64,000 nucleotides of DNA from Paroceanicella profunda (GCF_005887635.2 NZ_CP040818.1:2510501-2574500), one strand, 5' to 3'; positions 7,875 through 17,128 are shown, counted from the stretch's first letter. Translations and numbers: made by a program. The notes: generated by a model from the sequence alone, not told the origin.

Positions 7875-9848
7875 GTGACCAACGCCGCCCATACCGGGGC
7901 CGGCCCGGACACGCTCGCCCGGCTGCTCGCGCACAACGCGGTGGTCCACGGCGCGCGGCCGGCCTACCGGGAGAAGGAATTCGGCATCTGGCAGACCGAC
8001 AGCTGGGCCGAGAGCGCGGAGAAGGTGCGCGCCCTGGCGCTGGGCCTGCTCTCCCTGGGCCTGGAACGCCACAGCCATGTGGCAATCGTCGGCTCGAACC
8101 GCCCGGACCTCTACCGCGCCATGGTGGCGGTGCAATGCGCCGGCGCCATTCCCGTGCCGCTCTACCAGGACGCGGTGGCCGAGGAGATGGCCTACGTGCT
8201 GGGGCATTGCGGCGCGAAGCTCGCCATCGTCGAGGACCAGGAGCAGGTGGACAAGCTGCTCTCCGTCGCCGGAGAGGCCCCGGCGCTGCAGACCATCCTC
8301 TACCTCGACCCCCGCGGCCTGCGCAAATACGACCACACCCTGCTGCGCGCCTTCCACGAGGTGGAGGAGACCGGCCGGCGCCACGCCGCCGAGTACGCGG
8401 CACAGCTCGACGCCCTGGTGTCCGGCGCCACCGCGCGCGACACCTGCGTGATGCTCTACACCTCCGGCACCACCGGCAAGCCCAAGGGCGTGGTGCTGAG
8501 CCATGACAACATCATCCGCACCGCCCGCGCCTCGGCGGAGTTCGACCGGCTGGGGCCGGAGGATTCGGTGCTGGCCTACCTGCCGATGGCCTGGGTGGGC
8601 GATTTCATCTTCTCCATCGGCCAGGCCTATTGCACCGGCTTCTGCGTGTGCTGCCCGGAGAGCGCGGAGACGATGCAGGCGGACCTGCGCGAGGTGGGGC
8701 CGAGCTATTTCTTCGCCCCGCCGCGCTTCTTCGAGGGGCTGCTCACTTCCGTCACCATCCGCATGGAGGACGCGGGCGCGCTGAAGAAGCGGCTCTACCG
8801 GCACTTCATGGCGGTGGCCCGGCGCGTGGGCCCGGCGCTGCTGGACGGCAGGCCGGTCTCCCTCGCGGACCGGCTGCGCTACCGGCTGGGCGCGCTCCTC
8901 GTCTACGAGCCGCTGAAGAACGCGCTGGGCCTGAGCCGGGTGCGGGTGGGCTACACCGCCGGCGAGGCGATCGGGCCGGAGATCTTCGATTTCTACCGCG
9001 CGCTCGGGATCAACCTCAAGCAGCTCTACGGCCAGACCGAGGCGAGCGTGTTCATCACCCAGCAGCCCGACGGCGAGGTGCGCGCCGACACGGTGGGCGT
9101 GCCCAGCCCGGGCGTGGAGCTGCGAATCGGCGAGAACGGCGAGGTCTACTACCGCTCCCCCGGTACCTTCGTGGAATATTACCAGAACGCGCAGAGCACC
9201 GCCGACACCAAGGACCCGCACGGCTGGGTGGCCACGGGCGACGCCGGGTTCATCGAGCCCGAAACCGGCCACCTGCGCATCATCGACCGGGCGAAGGACG
9301 TGGGCAAGATGGCCGACGGCAGCCTGTTCGCGCCCAAATACGTGGAGAACAAGCTGAAGTTCTACCCCGACATCCTGGAGGCGGTGGTGTTCGGCAACGG
9401 GCGCGACGCCTGCACCGCCTTCCTCAACATCGACCTCGGCGCGGTGGGCAACTGGGCGGAGCGCAACAACATCGCCTATGCCTCCTACCAGGAGCTTGCC
9501 GGCCATCCCCGGGTGCTGGACACCCTCGCCGCCCATGTGGCGGAGGTGAACCGCTCCGTGGCCGCGGACCCGATGCTCTCGGGCTGCCAGGTCCACCGCT
9601 TCCTGGTGCTGCACAAGGAGCTCGATGCGGATGACGGCGAGCTGACCCGCACCCGCAAGGTGCGCCGCCGCATCATCGAGGAGCGCTACGGCGTGCTGAT
9701 CGACGGGCTCTATTCCGGCGCCGGACGGGTGTTCGTGGAAACCCCTGTCACCTATGAGGACGGCCGCCAGGGCGCCATCTCCGCCACGCTGGAGATCCGC
9801 GACGCGCGCACCTTCCCGGTGACCGGCGCGGGGAGGGTGGCGGCATGA
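7875..9848 (+). CDS. AMP-dependent acyl/aryl-CoA synthetase
   Basis: This 657-aa adenylate-forming enzyme has the P-loop motif YTSGTTGKPKG, the YGQTE motif and the C-terminal hinge region (GDAGFIEPETGHLRIIDR, then KYVENKLKF). It should convert a carboxylic acid, ATP and CoA to the acyl-CoA via the acyl-AMP. Length and the FAPKYVENKLKF segment resemble long-chain acyl-CoA synthetases, but the gene heads a LIV-type ABC importer operon that also ends with a phenylacetate-CoA-ligase-like gene. That context points to activation of an imported aromatic or other carboxylic acid; the substrate is not known. The GTG start at 7875 has a good AGGGAGG site. The stop overlaps livG by four bases. Confidence 0.88.
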   Translation: MTNAAHTGAGPDTLARLLAHNAVVHGARPAYREKEFGIWQTDSWAESAEKVRALALGLLSLGLERHSHVAIVGSNRPDLYRAMVAVQCAGAIPVPLYQDAVAEEMAYVLGHCGAKLAIVEDQEQVDKLLSVAGEAPALQTILYLDPRGLRKYDHTLLRAFHEVEETGRRHAAEYAAQLDALVSGATARDTCVMLYTSGTTGKPKGVVLSHDNIIRTARASAEFDRLGPEDSVLAYLPMAWVGDFIFSIGQAYCTGFCVCCPESAETMQADLREVGPSYFFAPPRFFEGLLTSVTIRMEDAGALKKRLYRHFMAVARRVGPALLDGRPVSLADRLRYRLGALLVYEPLKNALGLSRVRVGYTAGEAIGPEIFDFYRALGINLKQLYGQTEASVFITQQPDGEVRADTVGVPSPGVELRIGENGEVYYRSPGTFVEYYQNAQSTADTKDPHGWVATGDAGFIEPETGHLRIIDRAKDVGKMADGSLFAPKYVENKLKFYPDILEAVVFGNGRDACTAFLNIDLGAVGNWAERNNIAYASYQELAGHPRVLDTLAAHVAEVNRSVAADPMLSGCQVHRFLVLHKELDADDGELTRTRKVRRRIIEERYGVLIDGLYSGAGRVFVETPVTYEDGRQGAISATLEIRDARTFPVTGAGRVAA

Positions 9849-10633
9849 GGGACACGGCAACCGTGGAGCCGATGCTCGACATCCGCAACATCACCCTGCG
9901 CTTCGGCGGGGTGGTGGCGATCCGCGACATTTCCTTCGACATCCGCCAGGGCGAGATCCGCGCCATCATCGGGCCGAACGGGGCCGGAAAATCCTCGATG
10001 CTCAACGTGATCAACGGCTTCTACCACCCGCAGGAGGGCGAGATCTGGTTTCGCGGCAAGCGGCGCGGGCCGATGCGCCCGCACCAGATCGCCCGGCAGG
10101 GCCTGGCGCGCACCTTCCAGAACATCGCGCTCTTCAAGGGCATGACCACGCTCGACAACATCATGACCGGGCGGATGACCCGGATGAAGAGCTCGATGCT
10201 CGAACAGGCGCTGTGGTGGGGGCGGGCCGAGCGCGAGGAGAACGACCACCGCGAGAAGGTGGAGCGCATCATCGACTTCCTGGAGATCCAGTCCATCCGC
10301 AAGACCCCGGTGGGCCGGCTGCCCTACGGCCTCCAGAAGCGGGTGGAGCTGGGCCGGGCGCTGGCCGCCGAGCCGGAGCTCTTGCTGCTCGACGAGCCGA
10401 TGGCCGGCATGAACGTGGAGGAGAAGGAGGACATGTCGCGCTTCATCCTCGACGTGAACGACGAGTTCGGCACCACCATCGCCCTGATCGAGCACGACAT
10501 GGGCGTGGTGATGGACATCTCCGACCGCGTGGTGGTGCTCGACTACGGCCGCAAGATCGGCGACGGCACCCCCGAGGAGGTGCGCAACAACCCCGACGTC
10601 ATCGACGCCTACCTGGGAGTGAGCCATGACTGA
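9845..10633 (+). CDS. livG: ABC transporter ATP-binding protein, LivG type
   Basis: This 262-aa ATPase has the Walker A motif GPNGAGKS, the signature region LPYGLQKRVELGRAL and Walker B LLLLDEPMAG, and the C-terminal extension typical of LivG. It would energise import together with LivF and the permeases LivH and LivM. The ATG overlaps the CoA-synthetase stop. In conventional LIV systems livG follows livM; here it comes before the permease genes and livF lies after the binding protein. Confidence 0.93.
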   Translation: MRDTATVEPMLDIRNITLRFGGVVAIRDISFDIRQGEIRAIIGPNGAGKSSMLNVINGFYHPQEGEIWFRGKRRGPMRPHQIARQGLARTFQNIALFKGMTTLDNIMTGRMTRMKSSMLEQALWWGRAEREENDHREKVERIIDFLEIQSIRKTPVGRLPYGLQKRVELGRALAAEPELLLLDEPMAGMNVEEKEDMSRFILDVNDEFGTTIALIEHDMGVVMDISDRVVVLDYGRKIGDGTPEEVRNNPDVIDAYLGVSHD

Positions 10634-10907
10634 GCCCCTCCGCGCAACCCGCCCCGGTGCCAAGCGCCCCGCCGACCGGGCGCCCGCCCGGCAGGCGGAG
10701 GCACACAAGGTGCCGGCACCACGGGCGAACCGCCGCTCCGCCGCCGGAGCGCGCCCCTGCCACCCTGCGCGCCGGCGCCCCGGCCGGAGCGCAGCGCAGA
10801 GCCGGGGCCTCCCGGCCGGACACGGGCGACACGCCGGGCCCGCGAGGCCCCGGGTTGCCGCTGGCGCGGCCCCCGGGGCAGGCCGGCGCGGGAGGGCAGG
10901 CGCATGA
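10626..10907 (+). other. livG-livH spacer with a 93-codon ORF overlapping both neighbours
   Basis: The 270-bp spacer is one open frame of 93 codons that starts inside the livG end (8-bp overlap) and stops in an ATGA overlap with livH. The product would be rich in Arg, Pro and Ala (for example RSAAGARPCH) and resembles no known family. It may simply be GC-rich filler that has stayed open, but the overlaps at both ends would keep translation coupled across the gap. Treated as a doubtful coding sequence. Confidence 0.3.
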
Positions 10908-11929
10908 GCATTGAGACGCTGAACCTCATCGAGGTGCTGATCAACGGGCTGATGTCCGGGGTGATGTACGCGCTCGTGGCGCTGGGCTTCGTGCTGATCT
11001 TCAAGTCCTCGGGCATCTTCAACTACGCCCAGGGCGTGATGGCGCTCTTCGCCGCGATGACGCTGGTGGGGCTGCAGACCGGGCAGGTGCCCTTCGCCCA
11101 CCTGCTCAACGCCGTCACCGGCATGCATGTCACCCATTTCGGCTGGAACATGCCCTCGGGCCTCGCCATCCTGCTCACGCTCGTGGTGATGGTGGGGCTT
11201 GCCTTCCTGGTGGAGCGGCTCGTGCTCAAGCACCTGGTGAACCAGGAGCCGATCATCCTGTTCATGGCGACCATCGGCCTTGCCTTCTTCCTCGAGGGCT
11301 TCGGCGACCTGATGTGGACCGCCGAGATCAAGCAGCTCGACGTGGGCCTGCCCGGCGGCCTGTCGGAGTGGTTCGAGGGCGCCTCCATGGCGCTGGCCGA
11401 CCCCGAGGCGGGCTACTGGGGCATGTATGTCGACAAGCTCGACGTGACCGCGGCCGTGGTGGCGGCCCTGCTGGTGATCTCGCTCACGCTCTTCAGCCAG
11501 TACACCCGCGCCGGCCGCGCCCTGCGCGCGGTGGCGGACGACCACCAGGCCGCCCTCTCGGTGGGCATCTCGCTGCGCTTCATCTGGGTGATGGTCTGGT
11601 CGATCGCCGGGCTGGTGGCGCTGGTGGCGGGCATCATGTGGGGCTCCAAGACCGGGGTGCAGACCTCGCTCTCGCTCATCGCGCTCAAGGCGCTGCCGGT
11701 GCTGATGCTGGGCGGCTTCACCTCCATCCCCGGCGCCATCGTGGGCGGGCTGATCATCGGGGCGGGGGAGAAGCTGTTCGAGTACTTCGTGACCTCCGAT
11801 GCCTTCCACGGCGTCACCGGCTTCAACATCGACGCCACCGAGAACTGGTTCGCCTACGTGCTGGCGCTGCTGTTCCTCGTGTTCCGGCCGCAGGGCCTGT
11901 TCGGCGACCGCATCATCGAGAGGGTCTGA
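10904..11929 (+). CDS. livH: Branched-chain amino acid-type ABC transporter permease, LivH family
   Basis: This 341-aa membrane protein starts with the typical LivH pattern (LINGLMSGVMYALVALGFVLIF, then SSGIFNYAQG) and has about eight hydrophobic segments. The EAA-like cytoplasmic loop appears as RALRAVADDHQAALSVGI. It should form the transport channel with LivM. It lies directly upstream of livM (3-bp gap). Confidence 0.94.
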   Translation: MSIETLNLIEVLINGLMSGVMYALVALGFVLIFKSSGIFNYAQGVMALFAAMTLVGLQTGQVPFAHLLNAVTGMHVTHFGWNMPSGLAILLTLVVMVGLAFLVERLVLKHLVNQEPIILFMATIGLAFFLEGFGDLMWTAEIKQLDVGLPGGLSEWFEGASMALADPEAGYWGMYVDKLDVTAAVVAALLVISLTLFSQYTRAGRALRAVADDHQAALSVGISLRFIWVMVWSIAGLVALVAGIMWGSKTGVQTSLSLIALKALPVLMLGGFTSIPGAIVGGLIIGAGEKLFEYFVTSDAFHGVTGFNIDATENWFAYVLALLFLVFRPQGLFGDRIIERV

Positions 11930-11932
11930 GAC

Positions 11933-13009
11933 ATGTTCTACCGCGAGGCAGGCGACTTCAAGACTAGCTACAGCGATGACGGCCAGACCTTTCCCATCGC
12001 CTTCGACCGCTGGCGCTACTACGCCGTGCTGGCGGTGGCCTTCCTCGTCATCCCCTTCGTGATCAACGACTACTGGGAAAAGTCGATCATCATGCCCTTC
12101 CTGGTGTGGTCCACGGTGGCGATCGGGCTCAACATCCTCACCGGCTATTGCGGGCAGCTTTCGCTCGGCACCGGCGGGTTCATGGCGGTGGGGGCCTATG
12201 CCTCCTACAAGCTGATGACGGCCTTCCCCGAGCTCAACATCTTCTTCGTGGTGCTGCTCTCGGGCGCGATCACCGCCGCGGTGGGCGCGCTGTTCGGGCT
12301 GCCCTCGCTGCGCATCAAGGGGTTCTACCTGGCCGTGGCCACGCTGGCGGCGCAGTTCTTCCTGGTCTGGCTGTTCAACAAGGTGCCGTGGTTCTACAAC
12401 TCCTCCGCCTCCGGCCAGATCACCGCGCCGGAGCGCTCGGTCTTCGGCATCCTGGTGACCGGGCCGAACGCGGCGCCCTGGGCGAGCTATCTCTTCACCC
12501 TGGTGCTGGTGACCGCGCTGGCCTGGGTGGCGCGCAACCTCACGCGCGGCAAGGTGGGCCGCAGCTGGATGGCGATCCGCGACATGGACATCGCCGCCGA
12601 GATCATCGGGGTGAACCCGCTGGCCACCAAGCTCTCGGCCTTCGCCGTCTCTTCCTTCTTCATCGGGGTGGGAGGGGCGCTGTTCTTCTCCGTCTACCTC
12701 GGCGCGGCGGAGGTGGGCGAGGCCTTCGGCATCGACAAGTCCTTCCTCGTGCTCTTCATGATCATCATCGGCGGGCTCGGCTCGATCTTCGGCAGCTTCG
12801 CCGGGGCGGCCTTCATGGTGCTGCTGCCGGTGCTGCTGAAAAACGTGCTGGTGGGCGGCCTCGGCTGGCCCACCGACCTTGCCGCCCACATCCAGATGGT
12901 GATCGTGGGCGGGCTGATCGTGCTGTTCCTGATCCTGGAGCCGCACGGGCTGGCCCAGCTCTGGCGCGTGGCCAAGGAAAAGCTGCGCCTCTGGCCGTTC
13001 CCGCACTGA
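11933..13009 (+). CDS. livM: Branched-chain amino acid-type ABC transporter permease, LivM family
   Basis: This 358-aa permease shows the LivM pattern: an N-terminal segment with two helices (YAVLAVAFLVIPFVINDYW), LNILTGYCGQLSLGTGGFMAVGAYAS, and the coupling loop WMAIRDMDIAAEIIGVN. The C-terminal LIVLFLILEPHGLAQLW is also typical. It pairs with LivH. The substrate-binding protein gene follows after 66 bp. Confidence 0.94.
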   Translation: MFYREAGDFKTSYSDDGQTFPIAFDRWRYYAVLAVAFLVIPFVINDYWEKSIIMPFLVWSTVAIGLNILTGYCGQLSLGTGGFMAVGAYASYKLMTAFPELNIFFVVLLSGAITAAVGALFGLPSLRIKGFYLAVATLAAQFFLVWLFNKVPWFYNSSASGQITAPERSVFGILVTGPNAAPWASYLFTLVLVTALAWVARNLTRGKVGRSWMAIRDMDIAAEIIGVNPLATKLSAFAVSSFFIGVGGALFFSVYLGAAEVGEAFGIDKSFLVLFMIIIGGLGSIFGSFAGAAFMVLLPVLLKNVLVGGLGWPTDLAAHIQMVIVGGLIVLFLILEPHGLAQLWRVAKEKLRLWPFPH

Positions 13010-13075
13010 CGCTTTCAAGACCCCCGCACCCGGGGCCAACCCGGGGCGACGAACCCTTCTGGGAGGAAACCCGAC

Positions 13076-14362
13076 ATGAAACGACATCTCGCGCTGCTTG
13101 CCGCCACGCTGCTGGCCGGGGCCGGCCCCGCCGCCGCCGACCTCACCTTCCCGATGCTGAGCTACCGCACCGGGGCCTATGCCAACAACGGCATCCCCTT
13201 CGCCGACGGCTATCATGACTACCTCACCCTGGTGAACGAGCGTGACGGCGGCATCGGTGGCGAGAAGATCCGCATCACCGAATGCGAGACCGCCTACAAC
13301 ACCGAGAAGGGCGTGGAGTGCTACGAGAGCACCAAGGGCGAGGGCGCGCTGATCTACCAGCCGCTCTCCACCGGCATCACCTACCAACTCATTCCCAAGG
13401 CCACGGTCGACGGCATCGCCATCCACTCCATGGGTTACGGGCGCACCTCGGCCGCCGATGGCAAGGTGTTCAAGTGGATCTTCAACTACCCCGGCACCTA
13501 CTGGGACGCCGCCTCGGTGATGGTGAAATACATCCTCGAGCAGGAGGGCGGGGACATCGGCGGCAAGACCATCGCGCTGCTCTACCACAACTCCGCCTAT
13601 GGCAAGGAGCCGATCCGCACGCTGGAGGAGCTCTCCAAGAAGCACGGCTTCAAGCTGGCGCTGCTGGCGGTGGACCACCCCGGGCTGGAGCAGAAGTCGC
13701 AATGGCTGGAGATCCGCCGCTCGCGGCCCGATTACGTGCTGATGTGGGGTTGGGGCGCGATGAACCCCACCGCCATCCAGGAGGCGGCGAACGTGCGCTA
13801 CCCGATGGACCATTTCATCGGCGCCTGGTGGTCGGGCTCGGAGAATGACGTGAAGCCGGTGGGAGACCGGGCGGACGGCTACAAGGCCGTCACCCCGAAC
13901 GGCGTGGGCGACGATTACCCCGTCTACGACGACCTGAGGAGCTATGTCGCCGACAAGGGCCTCGCGGCCGGCGCGGGCGACCAGCTCGGCACCGTGCTCT
14001 ACAACCGCGGCATGTATGCGGCGATGCTGGCGGTGGAGGCGGCGAAGACCGCGCAGCAGATCCACGGCACCGCGAAGATCGACGCGGCGATGATGCGTGA
14101 CGGCATGGAGGCGTTGGAGATCACCGAGGAGAAGATGACCGCGCTGGGCCTGCCCGGCTTCGGCCCGGCCTTCACCGTGACCTGTGCGGATCATGGCGGC
14201 CCGGGCAGCGCGATGATCCAGCAGTGGGACGCGAAGGCGGGGGAATGGAAGATCGTCACCGATCTCATCTCGCCGGACCGCGAGGTCATCGCGCCGCTCA
14301 TCGCCGAGGACGCGGCCGCCTTCGCCGCTGAATCCGGCATCGAACCGCGCGACTGCAAGTGA
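13076..14362 (+). CDS. ABC transporter periplasmic substrate-binding protein, LivK/type I fold
   Basis: This 428-aa protein begins with a clear Sec signal peptide (about residues 1-21, ending AGPAAA). The mature part has the periplasmic binding protein fold of the LIV family (YRTGAYANNGIPFADGYHDY, then NERDGGIGGEKI). It delivers the ligand to LivHM. At over 400 aa it is longer than amino acid-binding LivK and is closer to binding proteins found with aromatic or short-chain acid systems. A GGGAGGAAA site precedes the ATG. A perfect 10-bp hairpin follows the stop, which may protect the binding-protein part of the mRNA. Confidence 0.9.
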   Translation: MKRHLALLAATLLAGAGPAAADLTFPMLSYRTGAYANNGIPFADGYHDYLTLVNERDGGIGGEKIRITECETAYNTEKGVECYESTKGEGALIYQPLSTGITYQLIPKATVDGIAIHSMGYGRTSAADGKVFKWIFNYPGTYWDAASVMVKYILEQEGGDIGGKTIALLYHNSAYGKEPIRTLEELSKKHGFKLALLAVDHPGLEQKSQWLEIRRSRPDYVLMWGWGAMNPTAIQEAANVRYPMDHFIGAWWSGSENDVKPVGDRADGYKAVTPNGVGDDYPVYDDLRSYVADKGLAAGAGDQLGTVLYNRGMYAAMLAVEAAKTAQQIHGTAKIDAAMMRDGMEALEITEEKMTALGLPGFGPAFTVTCADHGGPGSAMIQQWDAKAGEWKIVTDLISPDREVIAPLIAEDAAAFAAESGIEPRDCK

Positions 14363-14368
14363 GTGCCC

Positions 14369-14393
14369 GCGCCGCCCCCCGCCGGGGCGGCGC
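14369..14393 (+). promoter_or_regulatory. Intra-operon hairpin after the binding-protein gene
   Basis: A perfect 10-bp stem (GCGCCGCCCC / GGGGCGGCGC) with a 5-nt loop starts 7 nt after the binding-protein stop and ends about 20 nt before livF. No T-run follows, so it is more likely a stability or partial attenuation element than a full terminator. Confidence 0.5.
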
Positions 14394-14414
14394 CCATCGC
14401 CCGGGGGAGCCCCT

Positions 14415-15254
14415 ATGACCGACACGCCGCACATGACGACGCCGGGCGCCCCGCCGGGCGAGACCCTGCTCGAGCTCAACAATATCGAGGTGATATACAA
14501 TCACGTCATCCTGGTGCTCAAGGGCGTGAGCCTGAAGGTGCCGCAGGGCGGCATCACCGCGCTCCTGGGCGGCAATGGCGCGGGCAAGACCACCACGCTC
14601 AAGGCGATCTCCAACCTGCTGCGCTCGGAGCGCGGCGAGGTCACCAAGGGCTCCATCCGCTATCGCGGCGACCGGGTGCAGGACCTCAACCCCTCCGAAC
14701 TGGTGCGCCGCGGCGTGGTGCAGGTGATGGAGGGGCGGCACTGCTTCGAGCATCTCACGGTGGAGGAAAACCTGCTCACCGGCGCCTATACCCGCAAGGA
14801 CCGGGAGATCGCCGCCGACCTGGAGAAGGTCTACGCCTATTTTCCGCGCCTGCGCGAGCGGCGGCGCTCGCAGGCGGGCTACACTTCCGGCGGGGAGCAG
14901 CAGATGTGCGCCATCGGCCGCGCGGTGATGGCCCGGCCGGCCTGCATCCTGCTCGACGAGCCCTCGATGGGGCTGGCGCCGCAGCTGGTCGAGGAGATCT
15001 TCGGCATCGTGAAGGACCTCAACGAGCGCGAGGGTGTGAGCTTCCTGCTCGCGGAGCAGAACACCAACGTGGCGCTGCGCTACGCCCATTACGGCTACAT
15101 CCTGGAATCGGGCCGCGTGGTGATGGACGGGCCCGCCGCCCATCTGCGCGAGAACCCGGATGTGAAGGAATTCTACCTCGGCATGTCCGACAAGGGGCGC
15201 AAGAGCTTCCGGGACGTGCGCAGCTACCGCCGCCGCAAGCGCTGGCTGAGCTGA
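14415..15254 (+). CDS. livF: ABC transporter ATP-binding protein, LivF type
   Basis: This 279-aa ATPase has Walker A GGNGAGKTT, the signature TSGGEQQMCAIGRAV and Walker B CILLDEPSMG. The N-terminus (LLELNNIEVIYNHVILVLKGVS) is typical of LivF. It is the second ATPase of the importer. The C-terminus extends a little beyond the family norm with a basic tail (SYRRRKRWLS). Confidence 0.93.
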   Translation: MTDTPHMTTPGAPPGETLLELNNIEVIYNHVILVLKGVSLKVPQGGITALLGGNGAGKTTTLKAISNLLRSERGEVTKGSIRYRGDRVQDLNPSELVRRGVVQVMEGRHCFEHLTVEENLLTGAYTRKDREIAADLEKVYAYFPRLRERRRSQAGYTSGGEQQMCAIGRAVMARPACILLDEPSMGLAPQLVEEIFGIVKDLNEREGVSFLLAEQNTNVALRYAHYGYILESGRVVMDGPAAHLRENPDVKEFYLGMSDKGRKSFRDVRSYRRRKRWLS

Positions 15255-15277
15255 CCCGACCGCACAAGGACAGGCCC

Positions 15278-16501
15278 ATGACCCATTACGACGCCCTCGA
15301 AACACGGCCGCGCGCGCAGCGGCAGGCAGAGCAGCTCTCCGCGCTGAACGCCCTGCTCGCCGCCCCGCCGGCCCCGGCGCTGGCCGCGCGGCTGGAGGGG
15401 CAGGGGCCGCTGGCCGATCTCGCCGCGCTCGCCACGCTGCCGGTGCTGCGCAAGTCCGAGCTGGTTGCCCTGCAGGCGGAGCATCCGCCCTTCGGCGGGC
15501 TCACCGCGCGCGGGGCCGGCGGGTTCCGGCACGTGTTCCAGTCTCCCGGCCCGATCTACGAGCCCGGCGGTGGCGCGGCGGACTGGTGGCGCATGGGCCG
15601 CTTCCTGCACGCCTGCGGCATCGGCCGGGGCGACGTGGTGCAGAACTGCTTCTCCTACCACCTCACCCCGGCCGGAGCGATCTTCGAGAGCGGCGCCGCG
15701 GCGGTGGGCGCCGCGGTGCTGCCCGCCGGCACCGGGCAGACCGACCTGCAGGTGCGCGCCGCGCATGACCTGGGTGTCACCGCCTGGGCCGGCACGCCGG
15801 ATTACCTCAAGGTGATCCTCGACCGGGCGGAGGAGCAGGGCATCCGCCTCGCCATCACCCGTGCCGCGGTGGGGGGCGGGGCGCTCTTCCCCGCCCTGCG
15901 CGCCGAATACGCGGACCGCGGCATCGCCTGCCGCCAGTGCTACGCCACCGCCGACCTGGGCAACATCGCCTATGAAAGCGCCGCGCTGGAGGGGATGATC
16001 GTGGATGAGGGCGTGATCGTGGAGATCGTGCGCCCCGGCACCGGCGACCCGGTTTCCGAGGGGGAGGTGGGCGAGGTGGTGGTGACCACGCTGAACCCGG
16101 ATTACCCGCTGCTGCGCTTTGCCACCGGCGATCTCTCCGCCATCCTGCCGGGCGAGAGCCCGTGCGGGCGCACCAACCTGCGCATCCGCGGCTGGATGGG
16201 CCGGGCGGACCAGACCACCAAGATCAAGGGCATGTTCGTGCGCCCCGAGCAAGTGGCCGAACTGGTCTCGCGCCACACGGAGATCCTGCGCGCGCGGGTG
16301 GTCGCCGGCCGCGACGGCGCGCAGGACACGATGACCGTGTGCATCGAAACCCCCGATGCCACCGGCTCCCCCGACCTTGGCGCGCGCATCGCCGACAGCG
16401 TGCAGGCGGTGCTGAAGATGCGCGGCACGGTGACCTTCCTCGCCCCCGGGGCGCTTCCCAACGACGGCAAGGTGATCGAGGACACCCGCAGCTACGACTG
16501 A
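15278..16501 (+). CDS. Phenylacetate--CoA ligase-like adenylate-forming enzyme
   Basis: This 407-aa protein resembles the PaaK family: HVFQSPGPIYEP replaces the usual Ser/Thr-rich P-loop, followed by [22 protein letters not shown], and a C-terminal RGWMGRADQTTKIKGMFVRPEQV. The ATG at 15278 was chosen because the family N-terminus begins shortly after it; the frame is open further upstream but overlaps livF. With the synthetase at the start of the operon it gives two CoA ligases flanking one importer. The substrate is not known; an aromatic acid is plausible. Confidence 0.85.
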   Translation: MTHYDALETRPRAQRQAEQLSALNALLAAPPAPALAARLEGQGPLADLAALATLPVLRKSELVALQAEHPPFGGLTARGAGGFRHVFQSPGPIYEPGGGAADWWRMGRFLHACGIGRGDVVQNCFSYHLTPAGAIFESGAAAVGAAVLPAGTGQTDLQVRAAHDLGVTAWAGTPDYLKVILDRAEEQGIRLAITRAAVGGGALFPALRAEYADRGIACRQCYATADLGNIAYESAALEGMIVDEGVIVEIVRPGTGDPVSEGEVGEVVVTTLNPDYPLLRFATGDLSAILPGESPCGRTNLRIRGWMGRADQTTKIKGMFVRPEQVAELVSRHTEILRARVVAGRDGAQDTMTVCIETPDATGSPDLGARIADSVQAVLKMRGTVTFLAPGALPNDGKVIEDTRSYD

Positions 16502-16574
16502 CCCCCTTTCCGGCCCGCAGACGCGCGCCCCTCAGGGGCCGGACGGCCCCCCGGCGGCATTCTGCGGGGAACAT

Positions 16575-16978
16575 GCCCGCGATGCCCCGCTGGCCGCGCG
16601 GCCGGGAAGGTCGCGCGCGGGGGCCATGCAACCGCGCCTGCCGCGCAACCGCGCCGGCGCCGGCACGATCCCCCCGCGGGCTGACGCGGCGCGCCCTGAT
16701 CACGCAAGCCCTCGGGCGGGCAGAGCTGCCCCACCCCGGCGTTCCGCCGGGCAACACGGTGCCTGCGCCAGTGCGCTCGCCCCGCAGGCTGACGCGCCGT
16801 GACCGCGCGGGACCCCCGGGCCAGCAGACTTGCCTCCACCGCAGGATTCCGTCGCGCAACGCCGTGCCCGCGCCGGTGCCCTCGCCTTGCAGGCTGACGC
16901 GGCGCGCCGTGACCGCGCGGGCCTCCGGGCCGGCGCAATCGCTTCCATTGCAGGGGAACGCCGCGCCGGGGGTCGCGT
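16575..16978. repeat. Degenerate tandem repeat, about 105-108 bp period
   Basis: The 627-bp gap between the CoA ligase and the next gene contains three to four diverged copies of a unit marked by CTGACGCG starts at 16681, 16789 and 16894. Copies share blocks such as GTGCCTGCGCC / GTGCCCGCGCC and a terminal GCAGG. No copy is coding. The rest of the gap (16502-16574, 16979-17128) holds no recognisable gene. Confidence 0.7.
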
Positions 16979-17128
16979 GGTGCAGTTCACGATATTGTCA
17001 GCCGTCCGGTTGACGGTATCCGCCGGCCCGCGCGTTGAACTCTCGTGTGCACGGCGCGGCGGGGCAAACTGCCCCCGGCCCGCGCCCTCCGCGCACGTGA
17101 ACGCGTAACGAAAAGAAAGGGGACAGCG

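Noticed and set aside
9752..14500. A 1582-codon open frame on the minus strand across the livG-livF genes
   Set aside because: It is antisense to several clear LIV transporter genes. Its product is His/Asp/Gly-rich with no domains, a typical shadow frame where stops are rare at high GC.
16505..16620. A sixth REP-like element after the PaaK-like gene
   Set aside because: GC-rich palindromic fragments are present (GGCCCCTCAGGGGCC-like), but the conserved GCCGAGGGG, GCAGC and paired arms are missing.
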